A stretch of 64,000 nucleotides of DNA from Bombus terrestris (Eukaryota; Arthropoda; Insecta; Hymenoptera; Apidae). The translations under genes and the position numbers were made by a program. Below the pieces are notes generated by a model. It had not been told where the DNA came from, did not search any database, and saw only the letters and a list, made by a program, of their open reading frames with translations. The stretch is from contig NW_025963601.1 of assembly GCF_910591885.1 (NCBI RefSeq), forward strand, positions 300,109 through 364,108. Direction: 5' to 3'. Below are positions 56,901 through 64,000 of the stretch, one piece after another (the first letter of the stretch is position 1; each line of letters starts with the position of its first letter).

Positions 56901-58077
56901 CAACGTGGGACAACGTGGGACACCGTTGGACACCGTGGGACACCGTTGGACACCGTTGGACATCGTTGGACACCGTGGGACAACGTGGGACAACGTGGGA
57001 CAACGTGGGACAACGTGGGACAACGTGGGACAACGTGGGACAACGTGGGACAACGTGGGACAACGTGGGACATCGTGGGACAACGTGGGACAACGTGGGA
57101 CAACGTGGGACAACGTGGGACACCGTTGGACAACGTGGGACACCGTTGGACATCGTTGGACACCGTGGGACAACGTGGGACAACGTGGGACCACGTGGGA
57201 CAACGTGGGACAACGTGGGACAACGTGGGACAACGTGGGACAACGTGGGACAACTTGGGACATCGTGGGACAACGTGGGACAACGTGGGACACCGTTGGA
57301 CATCGTTGGACACCGTGGGACACCGTGGGACAACGTGGGACAACGTGGGACAACGTGGGACAACGTGGGACAACGTGGGACAACGTGGGACAACGTGGGA
57401 CAACGTGGGACAACGTGGGACAACGTGGGACAACGTGGGACAACGTGGGACAACGTGGGACAACGTGGGACATCGTGGGACAACGTGGGACAACGTGGGA
57501 CAACGTGGGACAACGTGGGACACCGTTGGACAACGTGGGACACCGTTGGACATCGTTGGACACCGTGGGACAACGTGGGACAACGTGGGACCACGTGGGA
57601 CAACGTGGGACAACGTGGGACAACGTGGGACATCGTGGGACAACGTGGGACAACGTGGGACAACGTGGGACAACGTGGGACAACGTGGGACACCGTTGGA
57701 CACCGTTGGACACCGTTGGACACCGTTGGACATCGTTGGACACCGTGGGACAACGTGGGACAACGTGGGACAACGTGGGAAACCATGGAACAACGTGGGA
57801 CAACGTGGGACACCGTTGGACATCGTTGGACATCGTTGGACACCGTGGGACAACGTGGGACAACGTGGGAAAACGTGGGACAACGTGGGACACCGTTGGA
57901 CATCGCTGGACACCGTTGGACATCGTTGGACACCGTGGGACAACGTGGGACAACGTGGGACAACGTGGGACAACGTGGGACAACGTGGGACAACGTGGGA
58001 CAACGTGGGACAACGTGGGACAACGTGGGACAACGTGGGACAACGTGGGACAACGTGGGACAACGTGGGACATCGTG
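53998..58077 (+). repeat. Register block 4: 408 units in phase
   Basis: Contains the right part of the first copy of the 4.08-kb higher-order repeat and the left part of the second. M units lie at 54188, 54878, 55438, 55758, 55918, 56378, 56798 and 57778. Two P/Q-rich islands occur at 54428-54857 and 55048-55400. No gene is visible. Confidence 0.95.
54688..54857 (+). repeat. 170-bp P/Q island, copy 3
   Basis: Same unit order as the islands at 10081 and 12631. It is preceded by the rare unit GGAGACCGTT at 54678-54687. An overlapping version starts 540 bp later at 55228, preceded by the same rare unit, which shows a local 540-bp tandem duplication. Confidence 0.9.
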
Positions 58078-58086
58078 GGCAACGTG
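58078..58086 (+). repeat. 9-bp unit GGCAACGTG (second copy of the 53989 variant)
   Basis: Identical in sequence and context to 53989-53997. In the third copy of this block the shortened unit is instead the preceding S unit (63415-63423, GACATCGTG), so the third copy carries a different deletion one unit earlier. Confidence 0.92.
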
Positions 58087-58776
58087 GGACAACGTGGGAC
58101 AACGTGGGACAACGTGGGACAACGTGGGACACCGTTGGACATCGTTGGACACCGTGGGACAACGTGGGACAACGTGGGACAACGTGGGACACCGTTGGAC
58201 AGCGTTGGACACCGTTGGACACCGTTGGACATCGTTGGACACCGTGGGACAACGTGGGACAACGTGGGACAACGTGGGAAACCATGGAACAACGTGGGAC
58301 AACGTGGGACACCGTTGGACATCGTTGGACAACGTGGGACAACGTGGGACAACGTGGGACAACGTGGGACAACGTGGGACAACGTGGGACAACGTGGGAC
58401 ACCGTTGGACACCGTGGGACACCGTTGGACACCGTTGGACATCGTTGGACACCGTGGGACAACGTGGGACAACGTGGGACAACGTGGGACAACGTGGGAC
58501 AACGTGGGACAACGTGGGACACCGTTGGACATCGTTGGACATCGTTGGACATCGTTGGACATCGTGGGACACCGTTGGACATCGTTGGACATCGTTGGAC
58601 ACCGTTGGACACCGTTGGACAACGTGGGACATCGTAGGACAACGTGGGACAACGTGGGACAACGTGGGACAACGTGGGACACCGTTGGACACCGTGGGAC
58701 ACCGTTGGACACCGTTGGACACCGTTGGACATCGTTGGACATCGTTGGACACCGTGGGACACCGTTGGAGACCGTT

Positions 58777-58946
58777 GGACACCGTTGGACATCGTTGGAC
58801 ATCGTTGGACATCGTGGGACACCGTTGGACATCGTTGGACATCGTTGGACACCGTTGGACATCGTTGGACACCGTTGGACATCGTTGGACATCGTTGGAC
58901 ATCGTGGGACACCGTTGGACATCGTTGGACATCGTTGGACACCGTG
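58777..58946 (+). repeat. 170-bp P/Q island, copy 4
   Basis: Counterpart of copy 3 within the second 4.08-kb repeat (offset 4,089 bp), again preceded by GGAGACCGTT. The 540-bp tandem duplication seen after copy 3 is absent here. Confidence 0.9.
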
Positions 58947-61900
58947 GGACAACGTGGGACAACGTGGGAAACCATGGAACAACGTGGGACAACGTGGGAC
59001 ACCGTTGGACATCGTTGGACAACGTGGGACAACGTGGGACAACGTGGGACAACGTGGGACAACGTGGGACAACGTGGGACAACGTGGGACACCGTTGGAC
59101 ACCGTGGGACACCGTTGGACACCGTTGGACATCGTTGGACACCGTGGGACAACGTGGGACAACGTGGGACAACGTGGGACAACGTGGGACAACGTGGGAC
59201 AACGTGGGACAACGTGGGACAACGTGGGACAACGTGGGACAACGTGGGACAACGTGGGACAACGTGGGACAACGTGGGACACCGTTGGACACCGTGGGAC
59301 ACCGTTGGACACCGTTGGACATCGTTGGACATCGTTGGACACCGTGGGACAACGTGGGACAACGTGGGACAACGTGGGACAACGTGGGACAACGTGGGAC
59401 AACGTGGGACATCGTGGGACAACGTGGGACAACGTGGGACAACGTGGGACAACGTGGGACAACGTGGGACACCGTTGGACACCGTGGGACACCGTTGGAC
59501 ACCGTTGGACATCGTTGGACACCGTGGGACAACGTGGGACAACGTGGGACAACGTGGGACATCGTGGGACAACGTGGGACAACGTGGGACAACGTGGGAC
59601 AACGTGGGACATCGTGGGACAACGTGGGACAACGTGGGACAACGTGGGACATCGTGGGACAACGTGGGACAACGTGGGACAACGTGGGACAACGTGGGAC
59701 AACGTGGGACACCGTTGGACACCGTTGGACATCGTTGGACACCGTGGGACAACGTGGGACAACGTGGGACAACGTGGGAAACCATGGAACAACGTGGGAC
59801 AACGTGGGACACCGTTGGACATCGTTGGACATCGTTGGACACCGTGGGACAACGTGGGACAACGTGGGACAACGTGGGACAACGTCGGACAACGTGGGAC
59901 AACGTGGGACATCGTGGGACAACGTGGGACAACGTGGGACAACGTGGGACAACGTGGGACAACGTGGGACACCGTTGGACACCGTGGGACACCGTTGGAC
60001 ATCGTTGGACACCGTGGGACAACGTGGGACAACGTGGGACAACGTGGGACAACGTGGGACAACGTGGGACAACGTGGGACAACGTGGGACAACGTGGGAC
60101 AACGTGGGACAACGTGGGACAACGTGGGACAACGTGGGACAACGTGGGACAACGTGGGACAACGTGGGACACCGTTGGACACCGTGGGACACCGTTGGAC
60201 ACCGTTGGACATCGTTGGACATCGTTGGACATCGTTGGACATCGTTGGACACCGTTGGACACCGTTGGACACCGTTGGACATCGTTGGACACCGTGGGAC
60301 AACGTGGGACAACGTGGGACAACGTGGGACAACGTGGGACAACGTGGGACAACGTCGGACAACGTGGGACAACGTGGGACATCGTGGGACAACGTGGGAC
60401 AACGTGGGACAACGTGGGACAACGTGGGACAACGTGGGACACCGTTGGACACCGTGGGACACCGTTGGACACCGTTGGACATCGTTGGACACCGTGGGAC
60501 AACGTGGGACAACGTGGGACAACGTGGGACAACGTGGGACATCGTGGGACAACGTGGGACAACGTGGGACAACGTGGGACAACGTGGGACATCGTGGGAC
60601 AACGTGGGACAACGTGGGACAACGTGGGACATCGTGGGACAACGTGGGACAACGTGGGACATCGTGGGACAACGTGGGACAACGTGGGACACCGTTGGAC
60701 ACCGTTGGACACCGTTGGACACCGTTGGACATCGTTGGACACCGTGGGACAACGTGGGACAACGTGGGACAACGTGGGAAACCATGGAACAACGTGGGAC
60801 AACGTGGGACACCGTTGGACATCGTTGGACATCGTTGGACACCGTGGGACAACGTGGGACAACGTGGGACAACGTGGGACAACGTCGGACAACGTGGGAC
60901 AACGTGGGACAACGTGGGACAACGTGGGACAACGTGGGACAACGTGGGACAACGTGGGACAACGTGGGACAACGTGGGACAACGTGGGACATCGTGGGAC
61001 AACGTGGGACAACGTGGGACAACGTGGGACAACGTGGGACACCGTGGGACAACGTGGGACAACGTGGGACAACGTGGGACAACGTGGGACAACGTGGGAC
61101 AACGTGGGACAACGTGGGACATCGTGGGACAACGTGGGACAACGTGGGACAACGTGGGACACCGTTGGACACCGTTGGACACCGTTGGACACCGTTGGAC
61201 ATCGTTGGACACCGTGGGACAACGTGGGACAACGTGGGACAACGTGGGAAACCATGGAACAACGTGGGACAACGTGGGACACCGTTGGACATCGTTGGAC
61301 ATCGTTGGACACCGTGGGACAACGTGGGACAACGTGGGAAAACGTGGGACAACGTGGGACATCGTTGGACACCGTTGGACACCGTGGGACAACGTGGGAC
61401 AACGTGGGACAACGTGGGACAACGTGGGACAACGTGGGACAACGTGGGACAACGTGGGACAACGTGGGACAACGTGGGACAACGTGGGACAACGTGGGAC
61501 AACGTGGGACAACGTGGGACAACGTGGGACATCGTGGGACAACGTGGGACAACGTGGGACAACGTGGGACATCGTGGGACAACGTGGGACAACGTGGGAC
61601 AACGTGGGACAACGTGGGACATCGTGGGACAACGTGGGACAACGTGGGACAACGTGGGACACCGTTGGACACCGTTGGACACCGTTGGACACCGTTGGAC
61701 ATCGTTGGACACCGTGGGACAACGTGGGACAACGTGGGACAACGTGGGAAACCATGGAACAACGTGGGACAACGTGGGACACCGTTGGACATCGTTGGAC
61801 ATCGTTGGACACCGTGGGACAACGTGGGACAACGTGGGACAACGTGGGAAAACGTGGGACAACGTGGGACACCGTTGGACATCGCTGGACACCGTTGGAC

Positions 61901-62186
61901 ATCGTTGGACACCGTGGGACAACGTGGGACAACGTGGGACATCGTGGGACAACGTGGGACAACGTGGGACAACGTGGGACAACGTGGGACAACGTGGGAC
62001 ACCGTTGGACATCGTTGGACACCGTGGGACAACGTGGGACAACGTGGGACAACGTGGGACACCGTTGGACACCGTTGGACACCGTTGGACACCGTTGGAC
62101 ATCGTTGGACACCGTGGGACAACGTGGGACAACGTGGGACAACGTGGGAAACCATGGAACAACGTGGGACAACGTGGGACAACGTG

Positions 62187-62976
62187 GGACAACTTGGGAC
62201 ATCGTGGGACAACGTGGGACAACGTGGGACACCGTTGGACATCGTTGGACACCGTGGGACACCGTGGGACAACGTGGGACAACGTGGGACAACGTGGGAC
62301 AACGTGGGACAACGTGGGACAACGTGGGACAACGTGGGACAACGTGGGACAACGTGGGACAACGTGGGACAACGTGGGACAACGTGGGACAACGTGGGAC
62401 AACGTGGGACAACGTGGGACATCGTGGGACAACGTGGGACAACGTGGGACAACGTGGGACAACGTGGGACACCGTTGGACAACGTGGGACACCGTTGGAC
62501 ATCGTTGGACACCGTGGGACAACGTGGGACAACGTGGGACCACGTGGGACAACGTGGGACAACGTGGGACAACGTGGGACAACGTGGGACAACGTGGGAC
62601 AACTTGGGACATCGTGGGACAACGTGGGACAACGTGGGACACCGTTGGACATCGTTGGACACCGTGGGACACCGTGGGACAACGTGGGACAACGTGGGAC
62701 AACGTGGGACAACGTGGGACAACGTGGGACAACGTGGGACAACGTGGGACAACGTGGGACAACGTGGGACAACGTGGGACAACGTGGGACAACGTGGGAC
62801 AACGTGGGACAACGTGGGACATCGTGGGACAACGTGGGACAACGTGGGACAACGTGGGACAACGTGGGACACCGTTGGACAACGTGGGACACCGTTGGAC
62901 ATCGTTGGACACCGTGGGACAACGTGGGACAACGTGGGACCACGTGGGACAACGTGGGACAACGTGGGACAACGTG
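62187..62976 (+). repeat. Local tandem duplication of about 410 bp
   Basis: Two successive segments (62187-62596 and 62597-62976), each starting with GGACAACTTG then S-A-A-P-Q-R-R. Each continues with a long A run (15 then 14 units), S, A-A-A-A, P-A-P-Q-R-A-A-X. The segments differ only in A-run lengths. Copies 1 and 2 of the enclosing repeat have a related but not identical doubling. Confidence 0.85.
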
Positions 62977-63276
62977 GGACATCGTGGGACAACGTGGGAC
63001 AACGTGGGACAACGTGGGACAACGTGGGACAACGTGGGACACCGTTGGACACCGTTGGACACCGTTGGACACCGTTGGACATCGTTGGACACCGTGGGAC
63101 AACGTGGGACAACGTGGGACAACGTGGGAAACCATGGAACAACGTGGGACAACGTGGGACACCGTTGGACATCGTTGGACATCGTTGGACACCGTGGGAC
63201 AACGTGGGACAACGTGGGAAAACGTGGGACAACGTGGGACACCGTTGGACATCGCTGGACACCGTTGGACATCGTT

Positions 63277-63284
63277 GGACCCGG
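63277..63284 (+). repeat. 8-bp unit GGACCCGG (two bases lost)
   Basis: Compared with the R unit GGACACCGTG at the same place in the other two copies (57928-57937 in copy 2), this unit lacks one A and the T. Two deletions in one unit are unique in the window, and this is the first of four length anomalies within 360 bp. Confidence 0.88.
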
Positions 63285-63414
63285 GGACAACGTGGGACAA
63301 CGTGGGACAACGTGGGACAACGTGGGACAACGTGGGACAACGTGGGACAACGTGGGACAACGTGGGACAACGTGGGACAACGTGGGACAACGTGGGACAA
63401 CGTGGGACAACGTG

Positions 63415-63423
63415 GACATCGTG
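63415..63423 (+). repeat. 9-bp unit GACATCGTG
   Basis: An S unit lacking one G from the GGG run at the unit junction. Loss in a G homopolymer is a common consensus-sequence error mode, but a real deletion cannot be excluded. Confidence 0.85.
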
Positions 63424-63623
63424 GGACAACGTGGGACAACGTGGGACAACGTGGGACAACGTGGGACAACGTGGGACACCGTTGGACATCGTTGGACACC
63501 GTGGGACAACGTGGGACAACGTGGGACAACGTGGGACACCGTTGGACAGCGTTGGACACCGTTGGACACCGTTGGACATCGTTGGACACCGTGGGACAAC
63601 GTGGGACAACGTGGGACAACGTG

Positions 63624-63634
63624 GGGAAACCATG
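63624..63634 (+). repeat. 11-bp M unit GGGAAACCATG
   Basis: The only lengthened unit in the window: an M unit with one extra G, making a GGGG run with the preceding unit. All other M copies have GGG at this junction. As with its neighbours, a homopolymer-length error is plausible. Confidence 0.85.
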
Positions 63635-64000
63635 GAACAACGTGGGACAACGTGGGACACCGTTGGACATCGTTGGACAACGTGGGACAACGTGGGACAA
63701 CGTGGGACAACGTGGGACAACGTGGGACAACGTGGGACAACGTGGGACACCGTTGGACACCGTGGGACACCGTTGGACACCGTTGGACACCGTTGGACAC
63801 CGTGGGACAACGTGGGACAACGTGGGACAACGTGGGACAACGTGGGACAACGTGGGACAACGTGGGACACCGTTGGACATCGTTGGACATCGTTGGACAT
63901 CGTTGGACATCGTGGGACACCGTTGGACATCGTTGGACATCGTTGGACACCGTTGGACACCGTTGGACAACGTGGGACATCGTGGGACAACGTGGGACAA
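63635..64000 (+). repeat. Last in-phase stretch, truncated by the window end
   Basis: About 36 decamers that follow 58288-58650 of the second 4.08-kb copy, including the P/Q-rich run beginning near 63867. One difference is P at 63785-63794 where copy 2 has Q. The sequence stops in the middle of a unit, so the array continues beyond the window. No gene is visible. Confidence 0.93.

Larger units (their letters stand above)
56058..59136 (+). repeat. 4.08-kb higher-order repeat, copy 2
   Basis: Carries two K units in succession (56478 and 56498) where copy 1 has one, five P units at 56278-56327 where copy 1 has four, GGACAACTTG at 57248, the 9-bp unit at 58078 and GGAGACCGTT at 58767. A private GGACATCGTA near 58628 creates a TAG. 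The right limit is where copy 1 reads P and this copy reads R. Confidence 0.93.
58087..63276 (+). repeat. Register block 5: 519 units in phase
   Basis: Covers the end of the second copy of the 4.08-kb repeat, then a stretch resembling block 1 (haplotype I cassettes with M at 59777 and 60777 followed by C 100 bp later), then the start of the third copy. M units lie at 58277, 58967, 59777, 60777, 61247, 61747, 62147 and 63127. No gene is visible. Confidence 0.95.
1..64000 (+). repeat. 10-bp satellite array filling the window
   Basis: The whole window is a head-to-tail decamer with consensus GGACAACGTG. There are about 6,400 units and only seven are not exactly 10 bp long. The consensus is 60% GC and strongly strand-biased: per unit the written strand has 4 G, 3 A, 2 C and 1 T. 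Variation is concentrated at unit positions 6 (A, C or T) and 10 (G or T). Rarer variants (GGAAACCATG, GAACAACGTG, GGAAAACGTG, GGACATCGCT, GGACAACGTC, GGACCACGTG) mark sub-families. No unique sequence interrupts the array and both window edges lie inside it. Arrays of this kind are known in eukaryotic heterochromatin, and that assignment is inferred from length and homogeneity. Nothing in the sequence supports transcription units, RNA genes or mobile elements. Confidence 0.99.
61417..64000 (+). repeat. 4.08-kb higher-order repeat, copy 3 (partial, rearranged)
   Basis: Follows copy 2 at an offset of about 5,349-5,379 bp. It includes M at 61747, a single K at 61847 and J at 61877. It has lost the segment after M at 62147, has an internal duplication of about 410 bp, and carries the four length anomalies near its end. 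The copy runs past the window edge. Confidence 0.87.

Noticed and set aside
8114..64000. Reverse-strand open frame of about 18,600 codons (decapeptide SHVVPRCPTL)
   Set aside because: The decamer has no stop in any reverse frame, and all three frames are open over tens of kilobases with the same rotated peptide. There is no non-repeat domain, no intron or regulatory sequence and no codon-position bias, so this is a property of the repeat.
1..64000. CRISPR array
   Set aside because: Repeats are 10 bp and directly abutting, with no unique spacers, leader or cas genes.
1..64000. Telomeric repeat
   Set aside because: The unit is 10 bp and not a TTAGGG-, TTTAGGG- or TTAGG-type repeat, and no degenerate telomere motif was seen.
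1..64000. Coding minisatellite of a mucin-like or structural protein gene
   Set aside because: No flanking unique exon, splice site or signal sequence is in view, and the unit length is not a multiple of three, so frame is not maintained by the unit.

Overview
This window is one uninterrupted satellite DNA array. All 64,000 bases, edge to edge, are a head-to-tail 10-bp tandem repeat (consensus GGACAACGTG, about 6,400 units). I see no unique sequence, gene, RNA gene, transposon or CRISPR array, and no flank at either end, so the true array is longer than 64 kb. An array of this length and uniformity is typical of eukaryotic heterochromatin (pericentromeric, subtelomeric or B-chromosome-like) in a long-read assembly. 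It does not look bacterial, archaeal or viral. The species cannot be told from the sequence.

Unit codes used below: A = GGACAACGTG (the majority unit); P = GGACACCGTT; Q = GGACATCGTT; R = GGACACCGTG; S = GGACATCGTG; M = GGAAACCATG; m = GAACAACGTG, which always follows M; K = GGAAAACGTG; J = GGACATCGCT; C = GGACAACGTC; X = GGACCACGTG. Almost all variation sits at unit position 6 (A/C/T) and position 10 (G/T). The two are linked: A at position 6 goes with G at position 10, and A with T was seen only five times. Units follow a recurring order: runs of A, then P repeated, Q, R, and back to A, punctuated about every 650 bp by an M-m pair (about 99 in the window). The M-m cassettes fall into three haplotypes: I (ending in C), II (P-Q-A) and III (with K and J).

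The layout is best read by repeat register. The 10-bp frame runs unbroken from 1 to 26870, 26880 to 29549, 29559 to 53988, 53998 to 58077 and 58087 to 63276. Single 9-bp units separate these blocks. The last 725 bp hold four further indels within 360 bp. Over this lies a mosaic of larger duplications at offsets of about 2.15, 2.7, 3.2, 3.5, 4.08, 5.35, 5.9 and 14.64 kb. They are recognisable by shared rare variants and are near-identical apart from gains or losses of whole units. This is the expected trace of unequal exchange and replication slippage.

The enormous open reading frames on both strands (up to about 18,600 codons) follow from a 10-bp unit that contains no stop codon in any frame, and I do not annotate them as genes. 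The points worth a second look are structural: a canonical G-quadruplex spacing that the position-10 G/T change switches on and off, a period close to the DNA helical turn, an undepleted CpG in nearly every unit, a partial CENP-B-box-like core in every Q unit, and the layered cassette and higher-order organisation. Counts and offsets were read by eye and may be off by a few units.
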